In this document: piece by piece, positions 1 through 11,612 of the stretch
Layout of the letters: the number at the start of each line of letters is the position of its first letter
Position numbering within the stretch: the first letter of the stretch is position 1
NCBI GenBank assembly: GCA_013203115.1
Contig: JABMQW010000072.1
Coordinates: forward strand, 1-34,072
Direction of reading: 5' to 3'
DNA: 34,072 nt
Source: Fidelibacterota bacterium
GTDB lineage: Bacteria; Fidelibacterota; Marinisomatia; Marinisomatales; TCS56
Notes under the pieces: generated by a model
The model's database searches: none
Seen by the model: only the letters and a program-made list of their open reading frames with translations
What the model was told of the DNA's origin: nothing
Translations under genes and position numbers: made by a program

Positions 1-104
1 ATGCAATCAAATAAATCTAAATAGGTACCCAATTTTCATGTCAATGTCGGAATTTGGGCATGAGTTGTTGGCTATAATTACTTTTATAGATATTATCACC
101 CGCC

Positions 105-1016
105 ATGAAAACAAGTTTATTACATTTTTCATCAGAAGTATCGGACGCTGTAAATAGTGGTTTACCCGTATTGGCGCTGGAATCAACCATTATCAGTCAC
201 GGGATGCCCTATCCCGATAATTTAGAATTCGCCCAACAGGCAGAAAATATTGTGCGCAAACAGGGGGTTATCCCCGCAACTATAGCTATTATTGGCGGTA
301 AAATTCAAATCGGTCTTAATGAACACTCCCTGAATGAATTAACGGTGGGTCAAAATATCAACAAGGTAGCTGTGCGGGATATTGCCACCACCGTTGCCGG
401 CAAACAATCCGGGGCAACAACCGTATCGGCAACAATGCATATCGCGCACAGCGCTGGCATAGAGGTTTTTGCTACCGGGGGTATTGGCGGCGTCCATCGC
501 TATGGAGAAACCACCTTCGATATATCACAAGATTTACGCGTGTTGGGTAAAATTCCGTTAGTGGTTGTATCGGCTGGCGTTAAGGCAATACTTGACATCC
601 CGCTTACATTGGAATATTTAGAAACCGATGGAGTTACCGTTATCGGGTATCAAACAGACGTTTTTCCCGCTTTTTATTCCCAAAAGTCCGGGTATACAGT
701 TCCAGCGCGCGCGGATTCACCAGAGGACATTGTAGCCATCCATACCACCAACAAAACTCTTAAGATAACCTCGTCTATATTGGTTGTTAATCCAATACCC
801 ATAAGCCACGAAATTCCTTACCAAGAAATGGAGAGTTATATAAACATAGCTCTGGATAAATGCCTCAAAGAAGGAATTCGCGGCAAAAAGGTCACACCCT
901 ATCTTTTAAAGAAAATTGTAAAGTTGACAAAAGGTAGAAGCCTGCAGGCAAATATCAAGCTAGCCCTAAACAACGTTAAGTTAGGGGCTCAGATTGCCAA
1001 AGCTCTTAAACCATAA
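105..1016 (+). CDS. psuG: Pseudouridine-5'-phosphate glycosidase
   Basis: Full-length ORF; motifs LALESTIISHGMPYPDN, KVAVRDIATT, GATTVSATM, FATGGIGGVHR, VVSAGVKAILDIPLTLEYLET are typical of the PsuG/IndA family. Confidence 0.95.
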   Translation: MKTSLLHFSSEVSDAVNSGLPVLALESTIISHGMPYPDNLEFAQQAENIVRKQGVIPATIAIIGGKIQIGLNEHSLNELTVGQNINKVAVRDIATTVAGKQSGATTVSATMHIAHSAGIEVFATGGIGGVHRYGETTFDISQDLRVLGKIPLVVVSAGVKAILDIPLTLEYLETDGVTVIGYQTDVFPAFYSQKSGYTVPARADSPEDIVAIHTTNKTLKITSSILVVNPIPISHEIPYQEMESYINIALDKCLKEGIRGKKVTPYLLKKIVKLTKGRSLQANIKLALNNVKLGAQIAKALKP

Positions 1017-1018
1017 AA

Positions 1019-1450
1019 TTGAGAAATGATACTGTGACACACAAAACTAAAATAAAAGTTCGCGGCTACCATATTGACCTTTACGGTCATGTAAATAATG
1101 CCCGCTATCTGGAGTTCCTAGAGGAGGCGCGGTGGGCCATGTTAGACGATACGGTTGATCGCGAAAAATGGCATACAGCAGGATATGGGCTCGCGGTGGT
1201 TAATATCAATATTAACTATAAACATCCGGCAAATATGGGTGATGATTTGGAAATACTATCTTCTGTTTCTAAAATCGGTAACAAGAGTATCATTTTCGAC
1301 CAGCGGATTGTATTAGCTTCTGATTCAACCCCGGTAGCCGATGCGCTGGTTACCTTTGTCCTGGTAAATCGAAAGACCGGTCGCGCGATTACATTGACCG
1401 GTGAAATCTATAAAAATCTAGAAAATTTATTTGCACGATTAAACCAATAA
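1019..1450 (+). CDS. Acyl-CoA thioesterase, YbgC/4HBT hotdog-fold family
   Basis: TTG start; VRGYHIDLYGHVNNARYLEFLEEARW matches the 4HBT-like signature (D-x-x-GHVNNxxY). Confidence 0.88.
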   Translation: MRNDTVTHKTKIKVRGYHIDLYGHVNNARYLEFLEEARWAMLDDTVDREKWHTAGYGLAVVNININYKHPANMGDDLEILSSVSKIGNKSIIFDQRIVLASDSTPVADALVTFVLVNRKTGRAITLTGEIYKNLENLFARLNQ

Positions 1451-1473
1451 TCATAAACCGTAGATCTCCAACA

Positions 1474-1896
1474 TTGATAAAAATTACTGAGAATATCAGT
1501 ATCCCGGATGATGAATTGAAATTTAGTTATACACGCTCTTCAGGTCCTGGTGGACAAAACGTTAATAAGGTTTCCACCGCTGCATACTTAAGGTTCGATG
1601 TCCGCAATTCATCCACTTTAACTGAAGAAATAAAAATAAGATTAATTAAATCGGCCGGTAAGCGAGTATCAAAAAAGGGAGTACTGATTATCAAGGCCCA
1701 ACGTTATCGCACCCAGGCGCAGAATAGACGCGAAGCACTGGAACGCTTGGTCGGACTTATAAAATATGCTGCTTTGAAACCTGTTTATCGCAAAAAGACA
1801 CGGCCTTCACAAGCTGTTAAAGAAAGGCGCCTAATAGACAAACATAAACACAGCCAGCTAAAACAAGATCGAAAACCGGTTGATATATCTGAATAA
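1474..1896 (+). CDS. arfB: Class-I release-factor-like peptidyl-tRNA hydrolase (ribosome rescue, ArfB/YaeJ type)
   Basis: TTG start; SSGPGGQNVNKVSTA carries the GGQ motif; basic C-terminal tail; about 140 aa, no codon-recognition domain. Confidence 0.92.
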   Translation: MIKITENISIPDDELKFSYTRSSGPGGQNVNKVSTAAYLRFDVRNSSTLTEEIKIRLIKSAGKRVSKKGVLIIKAQRYRTQAQNRREALERLVGLIKYAALKPVYRKKTRPSQAVKERRLIDKHKHSQLKQDRKPVDISE

Positions 1897-1920
1897 TTTT
1901 TTAAAGATTTTAAAAATTTA

Positions 1921-2043
1921 ATCAAATATTATGAACTCCAATGTAATTCCTGGCCCTATTGTTCCGTGTAAAGCAGCGAGGAATTTAACCAAGCCTTCTT
2001 GTCCGCCGTAGTTCCGATGAATCGGAGCGAAGGCTGATTAAAA
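1921..2043 (-). repeat. Dispersed intergenic repeat, copy A
   Basis: The minus strand aligns to 33383-33504 plus strand: 70/86 identical over the ungapped first 86 nt by hand, with one indel in the remainder. Begins at the DUF192 stop codon. Confidence 0.85.
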
Positions 2044-2586
2044 CAGGGGTTTGATAGACCTTATTTCGTGGGCTATCTGTACAGAATCGCCGGGCAGTAT
2101 TTCGTTCTCCAAAAACCAGCCATAAGTCATCTGTAAAGCATATCGGCATTTTTCTGTCGACCGGTAAACAATATTAGGATCAATAATCATATTAAAAATT
2201 TCTTTTATTGTCCCTGTGCTATCCAAATACGCTACCGATATATCATTCCTCGCACCTCGCATGTTAAAAGCAATATGTCGGTTATTTCCATAGATAAATA
2301 GCATCCCCTCATTAAACTCAATCATATCATATTGTGATAACCCACTTCTTTTTTCTGCTGGGGATACAGCTAATGCGGCGTACACTTTGACATCATAATC
2401 CCGTGAGTTTGTGATTATCAGTTCTGTCTCGCCGGGGTGTTTGGGACTGCAGGCTGCTAATAATACTGTTATCATTATCAAAAACGGCCAAAGCTTTTTT
2501 AAACTTGCAGTGTTACCAGATATCCAATTAAATAAACCGCAACTAAACCTTCTTTTCATTATGTCAATACCAAATTTTTTATACAC
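2038..2586 (-). CDS. DUF192 family lipoprotein
   Basis: Signal peptide with lipobox (VLLAACS); GMLFIYGNNRHIAFNMRGARNDISVAYLDSTGTIKEI resembles DUF192. An internal ATG at 2559 may be the true start. Confidence 0.75.
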   Translation of the reverse strand: MYKKFGIDIMKRRFSCGLFNWISGNTASLKKLWPFLIMITVLLAACSPKHPGETELIITNSRDYDVKVYAALAVSPAEKRSGLSQYDMIEFNEGMLFIYGNNRHIAFNMRGARNDISVAYLDSTGTIKEIFNMIIDPNIVYRSTEKCRYALQMTYGWFLENEILPGDSVQIAHEIRSIKPLF

Positions 2587-2966
2587 TGAAGTTAAAATAA
2601 TAACACACGTAAAGTGAAGCCTGTTTTTTGTTTGTGACTATTATTTACATCATCCGGTTAATCAATACTCTCGGCCAAGAAGATTGTTCAGGCTATATGC
2701 CGGTCCCGTAATAGAGTCTTGACAGGCATAGAGAATAGCTTGAATACTTTTTGATAAATATAAACAATTTGTCCACAACACCGTCGATAGCAAACATAAT
2801 GTATATGGAAATATATTGTGTGTCGCACTTGCGGAAAACTTTTTGATTACCGGTTGGGTATGTATTTACACTGTATCTTGTTTTTCTATGATTGTGTATA
2901 GGTCATAGGTCCTGGCGATTATCGAGCGATGGCAAGTATATTTAAGGAGATAGATCGACTATGTGT

Positions 2967-3977
2967 TTATTCGCGAGCCTGAGTAACCAAAATATCGCTT
3001 GGAATCTTATTAATGCCAAGTTTTTCAGCAATGCCGGGATCCAATTTAAGGGCAACTTTCAGGAAATCCTGGGCACCCGGTGTGTTGCTTTGCGAATATA
3101 CCTGATATACCAAAGCATTGGCCCTGGCCAGCCAATCAATATCGAACCTTTCTAATTCTTTAACGCTACCAACCAAGGTGGGTATATGTACATTTGTGCC
3201 CGGCAACAGCATGTCCGGATTAGCAATTATGTCCTTGTTGTGCTCATAAATCAATGGCCACAGATATGGGTCGCCATAATATTCTTTAGCCAGTGCCCAT
3301 AAATTGTCACCTGATTTTATCGCATGTATGATAATTGGATCTTCGGCCACAATATTAACCGGTGGTGGTTCAATAGAAGTTATAACATCAACCTGAATTG
3401 CGGGCGCCACCAGTTGCTGTTCTGGTTGTGGCTCAGGTGTGGCGGTTATTTCGGCTGGTTCTGGTATATCCACCGGGGCGACAACAGCGGTTGAGGCTGT
3501 ATCGTGCTCAATTTTATCACCACCACCTAACCACAACGACCCAATAAGAATCACTAGCGCCAGGGCGGCGGCACCGCTGCTATATTGAATTATTTTATTT
3601 GTTCTCCAAAAATCCCGCAACGATCTGGTTCCGGACATTTCTTTTATTGGTTTTTCAGTCGCTTTCGGCAGCGGGGGAACGATACGCGCCAGATTTTCAT
3701 TAAGCTGGTTTTTAATATCGATGCTGGGGTGAAATACTATTTTGTTATGTCCCGGAATAATAATTGGTTGACCCGTTCGAGGATTAATACCCTGACGCTG
3801 TGCCACTTGACGAAGACGGAAGGTTCCCAGTCCTTTAAGGCGTACCTGTCCATCCCGGACCAAACCTTCTTCGATTGTTTCTGCCAAGTTTCTTAAAACA
3901 ACATGACAGGCTTGCTTGCTTAGGTTGGTTGCGCCGGATACTTGTTCAATCAGCTCAGAAAAGGTTATTTTATTCAT
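2967..3977 (-). CDS. HU/IHF-like DNA-binding domain, transmembrane helix, Pro/Glu-rich linker and LysM domain (HU-TM-LysM protein)
   Basis: aa 1-92 HU-like (FSELIEQVSGATNLSKQ...GLGTFRLRQVAQRQGINPRTGQPIIIPGHNKIVFHPS); hydrophobic helix about aa 134-150; LysM about aa 217-267 (IHAIKSGDNLWALAKEYYGDPYLWPLIYEHNKDIIANPDMLLPGTNVHIP). Confidence 0.85.
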   Translation of the reverse strand: MNKITFSELIEQVSGATNLSKQACHVVLRNLAETIEEGLVRDGQVRLKGLGTFRLRQVAQRQGINPRTGQPIIIPGHNKIVFHPSIDIKNQLNENLARIVPPLPKATEKPIKEMSGTRSLRDFWRTNKIIQYSSGAAALALVILIGSLWLGGGDKIEHDTASTAVVAPVDIPEPAEITATPEPQPEQQLVAPAIQVDVITSIEPPPVNIVAEDPIIIHAIKSGDNLWALAKEYYGDPYLWPLIYEHNKDIIANPDMLLPGTNVHIPTLVGSVKELERFDIDWLARANALVYQVYSQSNTPGAQDFLKVALKLDPGIAEKLGINKIPSDILVTQARE

Positions 3978-4263
3978 TTATTTGACCCTGTTCTTGGACT
4001 CGTGCTTTCAAGCCAACCGATGAGTGAAAGAAAGTTGCTTTCACCGGTGGTAGTTTAACAATCGCTTTTAAGGCCGGATTAAAGGCGTTGCGCGCAGCGC
4101 GAAGTTTAACACCAAACGTTCCCAGTCCTGGAATGGTGAAGCTCTTTTCTTCTACAAGTGTATTTGCCAGCACACCTACAGTGACTTCAAGGATTTCTCG
4201 CGTTTCCTTTTGTGTTTTTCCCAGCTTTTCTGACAGAATTTTGTTTATTTCTGCAGTGTTCAT
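3970..4263 (-). CDS. HU/IHF family DNA-binding protein
   Basis: 97 aa; EINKILSEKLGKTQKETREILEVTVGVLANTLVEEKSFTIPGLGTFGVK...RNAFNP; good RBS (GGAGGAATCGGT-ATG); overlaps the next gene by 8 nt. Confidence 0.85.
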   Translation of the reverse strand: MNTAEINKILSEKLGKTQKETREILEVTVGVLANTLVEEKSFTIPGLGTFGVKLRAARNAFNPALKAIVKLPPVKATFFHSSVGLKARVQEQGQINE

Positions 4264-4413
4264 ACCGATTCCTCCGTTGGTAAGTGAACGCGAATTTGTA
4301 AGTATATACTTAATAATTACTCAAAACAGTATATCCAAATAACAGACAAAGTCAAGAACTTTACGAAAGGAAATAAAACAGTTTGTGTTTTATTTCGGTA
4401 TTAACAGAGACAA

Positions 4414-4965
4414 TTATAAGATTTCGTTGATATTAAACAGGTTTTTTTTATTTGGGGGGATCCCAACGGCTTTTATTCCCAACCCCACATAGTAGGCAAC
4501 CATAGCAATTAAGGCCAGGCCCTCACTAATGATTGGCTGACCATCTTTAAAGACCTGTTTAAAGCGCTTTGGTCCTACTGTGTGAACCGTAATATTTTTA
4601 AGTTTTGGTGATTTCTGATAAATATTGCTTGAATCGGGAAAATAGGGGTTGTCCTGATAGGGGGTTTGGCCAATTAAAAAATTTGTGCCACACCGATTTA
4701 CATGTCCGGAAATACCAACCAATTCATCTATGCCAATCAACCGGTCAACAATTAATAAATCAGTTATTGGCAACGTGGTTTTCAACTTATCAAAATTATA
4801 GGGATTAACAATCTCGGCTGTTAACCCTTGCGGCCATAAAAAAGCCCTTCCTTTATATTGACCAATATTATGCCCCGCGATCCGTTTATCAACATTCAGA
4901 TCCACGCCCCAAGCTTCGAGGCAAGCAATCAAATAGATTGCTGTTTTATCGCAGCTATTTTCCAT
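4414..4965 (-). CDS. Diverged, short purine-nucleoside-phosphorylase-like protein
   Basis: GISGHVNRCGTNFLIGQTPYQDNPYFPDSSNIY resembles the PNP motif DHIN(L)xGxNPLxG...FPDMSxxY; MVAYYVGLGIKAVGI resembles xVARHxGxxVxGIS. Only 183 aa; no N-terminal phosphate-binding Gly motif seen. Confidence 0.5.
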   Translation of the reverse strand: MENSCDKTAIYLIACLEAWGVDLNVDKRIAGHNIGQYKGRAFLWPQGLTAEIVNPYNFDKLKTTLPITDLLIVDRLIGIDELVGISGHVNRCGTNFLIGQTPYQDNPYFPDSSNIYQKSPKLKNITVHTVGPKRFKQVFKDGQPIISEGLALIAMVAYYVGLGIKAVGIPPNKKNLFNINEIL

Positions 4966-5666
4966 CAGGGATATTCTTTCCGCGGTCCAAAAAGGGTCGT
5001 TCCCAAGCGCACCATCGTGCTACCCTCCTCAACGGCAATTTGGTAGTCACTGCTCATACCCATGGATAGTACTTTGATAATCAATGACTCAGCCCTCAAT
5101 TGTTGGTTCAGATCCTCTTTGATTCTCCGCAATAAGGCAAAGGCGGATCTAATCTCGGGTGGATCCGCTCCCAAGGGCCCAACGGTCATTAATCCATTAA
5201 CCGCGATTCCAGCCAGGGAACAGCATGCCAGCAAGGCCTGATCATCTTCAGGATTAAAACCGAACTTGGATTGTTCTCCGCTGGTATTGATTTCCAATAA
5301 TACCGGTGTATCGGTACCAAGGCGCCGACCCCTGCTGGCTATTTTATCAGCCAATTTTACCGAATCAACGGCATCGATAGTATCAAATATTTCAAGCGCC
5401 CGGTTGACTTTATTGGACTGTAGGTGACCAACCATACGCTTTACCAGTCCCGGAAGGTGTGGTAGGCGCGGAAATTTGTCGGCCGCCTCCTGAACCCTGT
5501 TTTCCCCGATTACTGTATTTCCAGCATTGTAAATATTTATAATAGCTTCGGGGTCATGTGTTTTAGTTACAGCAACAATTGTAACTTTATGCCGCACACC
5601 ACTGTAAGCCTGGGCCGCCGCAATATTATCGCGAACCTGCGATAGCCTTTCCGCTATCGTTGACAT
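4965..5666 (-). CDS. yggS: YggS family PLP-binding protein (PLP homeostasis)
   Basis: AVTKTHDPEAI, IGENRVQEAADKFP, HLQSNKVNRALEIFDTIDAVDS, LLEINTSGEQSKFGF, LSMGMSSDYQIAVEEGSTMVRLGTTLFG. Start set at MSTIAERL (5666), 1 bp from the gyrA stop. Confidence 0.95.
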   Translation of the reverse strand: MSTIAERLSQVRDNIAAAQAYSGVRHKVTIVAVTKTHDPEAIINIYNAGNTVIGENRVQEAADKFPRLPHLPGLVKRMVGHLQSNKVNRALEIFDTIDAVDSVKLADKIASRGRRLGTDTPVLLEINTSGEQSKFGFNPEDDQALLACCSLAGIAVNGLMTVGPLGADPPEIRSAFALLRRIKEDLNQQLRAESLIIKVLSMGMSSDYQIAVEEGSTMVRLGTTLFGPRKEYP

Positions 5667-5667
5667 A

Positions 5668-8157
5668 TCAAACTTCTTTTTCTTCGCCGGTGATCTCTGG
5701 TTCTTCTGTTTTAGTATCCAAATCTTCATCTTCGCGAACAACCCGAGTGATCGATGCAATACTGGAACCCAGATCCAGCTTAATTAAACGCACGCCTTGG
5801 GTTACACGTCCAATGGTACGGATCGTCGAAATCGGTTGACGAATAAGTACGCCGCGATTGGTTATTACCATCAGATCATCGGTATCAACTACCTCCATTA
5901 TTGAGACCATTTTCCCTGTTTTATCAGTGGTTCGCATTGTCATAATTCCTTTGCCGCCTCGACTCTGAATCCGGTATTGGATCACATCGGTACGCTTACC
6001 GTAGCCTTTCTCTGTAGCCACCAAGATGGTTCCTTCACGCTTAACGATCACCATACCAACAACTTCGTCCGAGTCTATTGCCAACCTGATTCCGCGCACA
6101 CCCATGGTTTTTCGTCCGCTGGTACGAATGTCTCGTTCTGAAAATCGAATCGATTTTCCCTCCCTGGTACCCAGAATAATACCATCGTCACCATCTGTGA
6201 TACGAGCATCGATCAACTCATCGTTTTCACGAATATCGATGGCATAGATTCCGCCCTTGCGGGGATGACCATAAGCGGATAAAACTGTTTTCTTTACTTG
6301 TCCTCTTTTGGTAGCCATGATGATATAATGCTGATCATCAAATTCTTTTACGCTAACAAATGCCTCGACTTTCTCCCCGGGCTGGCACCCAATTAAATTA
6401 ACGACAGCTCGCCCACGAGTGGCTCTTCCACCCTGGGGAATTTCATGTACTTTCAACCAGTAGCACTTCCCAAGGTCCGTGAAAAAGAGCATGTAATTAT
6501 GGGTATTGGCAATAAATAGATGCTCAACAAAATCATCGTCCTTAGCCGTGGCGCCCTGCAGGCCGCGACCGCCGCGACGTTGACTCCTATAGGTTCCGAC
6601 AGGAGTACGTTTGATATAGCCATTATAGGTAATAGTTAATACCGTATCTTCTTCGGCAATCATGTCTTCAATAGAAAAATCTTTGCCATATGGAAGAATT
6701 TCCGTACGCCGCTCATCGCCGTAAACAGCGCGAACATTTTCAAGCTCTTCTCTTATTATAGCCATCTGCTGGATCCGGCTTTCCAGAACACCTTTTAACC
6801 TGGAGATTAGTTGAATGAGTTCTTTGTACTCGGCAACAATTTTACTGGCTTCCATGCCAGTCAATTTTTGCAGTCGCATATCAAGGATTGCCTGAGCCTG
6901 TTTTTCAGAAAGATCGAATGAACTCATCAAGCCTTCCCGAGCATGACTGACATCTTTACTGGCACGTATAATCGCGATCACTTCATCGATGTTATCCAAC
7001 GCGATCTTCAGGCCTTCCAAAATATGTGCGCGGTCTTCGGCCACCTTCAGATCAAATTTCGTTCGGCGGACTACCACCTCATGGCGAAAATCGATGAAGT
7101 GCTGAATCATCTGGCGCAGCGTCAATAGCTTCGGTATACCATTATTTATCAGAGCTAATAAAATTATTCCGTAGGTCTCCTGCAATTGTGTATAAGCATA
7201 CAGTTGATTCAGGATTACTTCGGGAATAGCATCCCGCTTGGTCTCGACCACAATCCGAATACCATCTTTGTCTGATTCATCACGCACATCAGAGATGCCT
7301 TCCACGCGCTTACTACGCACCAAACTGGCAATAGCTTGTATCAGATTTGCTTTGTTAACCTGGTAGGGTATCTCATTGATAATAATACTGCTGCGGCCCT
7401 GTTTATTGGTTTCCACGACTGCTCGTGCCCGCATCAGTATTTTGCCGCGCCCCGTTTCGTAGGCCTGTTTGATCCCATCGATCCCCTGTATTAGGGCCGC
7501 CGTGGGAAAATCCGGTCCTTTGATATATTCCATTAATTCAGCAACTGTCATTTCCGGATTTTCAATCAAGGCAATTGTAGCTGATACGATTTCGGTCAGA
7601 TTATGCGGTGGAATCTTGGTGGCCATACCAACGGCAATACCTTCCGAACCATTGATAAGCAGGGTTGGTATGGTAGATGGTAATACCTCCGGTTCCTTGA
7701 GGGTATTATCAAAATTGGGAACGAAATCAACTGTATCCTTATTCAGGTCATGCAACATTTCACCGCTTATGCGAGTCATCCGGGCTTCGGTATACCGCAT
7801 GGCCGCCGCTCTATCTCCATCTATCGATCCGAAGTTACCCTGGCCTTTTACAAGCTGATAACGAAGAGAGAAATCTTGCGCCATTCGCACCAACGCATCA
7901 TAAACCGAAGAGTCTCCGTGGGGATGGTATTTACCCATCACATCACCGACAATCCGGGCGGATTTCTTGGAGGAACGGTTCCATTGTACGCCTAAATCGT
8001 TCATGCCGTATAAAATTCTACGATGCACCGGTTTAAGGCCATCCCGTACATCCGGCAAAGCACGTGACACAATTACCGACATGGAGTAATTGAGATAGCT
8101 TTCGCGCATCTCTTCAACTATATCGCGATTTATAATATTTTCTCTGGAAATATCCAC
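5668..8157 (-). CDS. gyrA: DNA gyrase subunit A
   Basis: [22 protein letters not shown], catalytic [11 protein letters not shown], GyrA box QRRGGRG and C-terminal beta-pinwheel repeats. Confidence 0.99.
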   Translation of the reverse strand: MDISRENIINRDIVEEMRESYLNYSMSVIVSRALPDVRDGLKPVHRRILYGMNDLGVQWNRSSKKSARIVGDVMGKYHPHGDSSVYDALVRMAQDFSLRYQLVKGQGNFGSIDGDRAAAMRYTEARMTRISGEMLHDLNKDTVDFVPNFDNTLKEPEVLPSTIPTLLINGSEGIAVGMATKIPPHNLTEIVSATIALIENPEMTVAELMEYIKGPDFPTAALIQGIDGIKQAYETGRGKILMRARAVVETNKQGRSSIIINEIPYQVNKANLIQAIASLVRSKRVEGISDVRDESDKDGIRIVVETKRDAIPEVILNQLYAYTQLQETYGIILLALINNGIPKLLTLRQMIQHFIDFRHEVVVRRTKFDLKVAEDRAHILEGLKIALDNIDEVIAIIRASKDVSHAREGLMSSFDLSEKQAQAILDMRLQKLTGMEASKIVAEYKELIQLISRLKGVLESRIQQMAIIREELENVRAVYGDERRTEILPYGKDFSIEDMIAEEDTVLTITYNGYIKRTPVGTYRSQRRGGRGLQGATAKDDDFVEHLFIANTHNYMLFFTDLGKCYWLKVHEIPQGGRATRGRAVVNLIGCQPGEKVEAFVSVKEFDDQHYIIMATKRGQVKKTVLSAYGHPRKGGIYAIDIRENDELIDARITDGDDGIILGTREGKSIRFSERDIRTSGRKTMGVRGIRLAIDSDEVVGMVIVKREGTILVATEKGYGKRTDVIQYRIQSRGGKGIMTMRTTDKTGKMVSIMEVVDTDDLMVITNRGVLIRQPISTIRTIGRVTQGVRLIKLDLGSSIASITRVVREDEDLDTKTEEPEITGEEKEV

Positions 8158-8205
8158 ATTATTCCTCTAATTTTAAAAACTTAACTCTATGGTCTATCTT
8201 TTGTA

Positions 8206-10456
<2,251 letters not shown>

Positions 10457-10457
<1 letters not shown>

Positions 10458-11545
10458 TAATTCAATCCCAAGTGGTAGCTGGTATCATTGGAACCGGATG
10501 GGTTAACACCCTTTTTTTCTAGGTCAATAATATCGGTGGCTGTGATTATCGTTTGAAGGTCCTTTCCTAAAGCAGATAGCACTTGATCGCTACGCTGAAA
10601 ATCCAATTTGGCAAACAGATCATCCAGTATAATTGTCGGTCCTTTCCCGGTATGTTTTCTAATAAACCGGGCCTCGGCCATCTTAATTAACACCATGGTG
10701 ATTTTATGTTCTCCCTGAGACCCGAATTTACGAAGATCTTCACCATTAAATCCGATTTCATATATGTCCCGGTGGGGTCCTGATCCAGTATATCCGCGAC
10801 GTATATCATTTTTTAAGGATTGTCCTAATATTTTTTTATGTTCGTCGATTGTGAGCGCAGTGTCCGGAGTGTGCTGCAAGCATAATTTTACGTCACCAAT
10901 AGTGAAATCATGCGCTACTTTCTGCAATAAACCTGAAAATTCATTAATGTATTGAATTCGTTCGCGCCAGATTTTATTTCCATTTTTGGCTAATGTATCA
11001 TCCCAGGCCGTGATCATCGATACCGGAGCATTATCTGTTGCTACCCTTACTAAGGCGGCATTTCTTTGTTTCAAAGTCCGGGTGTAGCTAACCAGCGTGT
11101 CCACATACGCTTTGGAAACCACCGAAAAAACCTGGTCAAAATATGATCTCCGGTTCCCCGGTGCACCTTTGGTTATAATTTGTTCTTCCGGACTTAATAC
11201 AACCACCGGGTTGAGACCAATGAGTTCTCGTGCCCCTGAAATCGGTTTTTCGTTGAGGATGAATCGTTTACGTCCGTCGTGCAGTTGATTGAGTTGGATC
11301 TGGTTTTGCTCTTTTCCCTGTTCAAATATTCCAGTGATATTCATCTGCTCGCGCCCAATTTGCAGGGTTTCTAACAATCTACGGGTTCTAAAGCTTCTAC
11401 CATAAGCCAACAGGTAAATTGCCTCAAGAATGGATGTTTTTCCCGAACCGTTCCCCCCCCAAATGACATTCACCCCGGGACCGAATTTAAGCCGGGCTTG
11501 ATCATGATTACGAAATGAGTGCACAGCAATTTCTTTAACAGACAT
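10457..11545 (-). CDS. recF: DNA replication and repair protein RecF
   Basis: FGPGVNVIWGGNGSGKTSILEAIYLLAYGRSFRT (Walker A), SQGEHKITMVLIKMAEA, TIILDDLFAKLD (Walker B). Confidence 0.97.
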
Positions 11546-11612
11546 ACAGCTAACAGTGAAAAATATAAATTTATATAAATTTATTTCCGTATTACATCAA
11601 CGGTGGGCACTG

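Noticed and set aside
2587-2966. tRNA, 4.5S, tmRNA or RNase P RNA in the long intergenic gap
   Set aside because: No cloverleaf, SRP Alu/GGAA-tetraloop or RNase P conserved core was visible by eye.
2961-3155. 64-aa plus-strand ORF starting near 2961
   Set aside because: Almost entirely antisense to the HU-LysM C-terminal coding region; no homology recognised.
7469-7858. 129-aa plus-strand ORF inside gyrA (and similar ones in gyrB, mfd and mnmG)
   Set aside because: Antisense to strongly conserved coding sequence, with no RBS or family resemblance; expected by-product of codon usage.
8061-8066. CACGTG within gyrA considered as a third parS
   Set aside because: Flanks (CAAAG...ACACAA) do not match the GTTTCACGTGAAAC palindrome.
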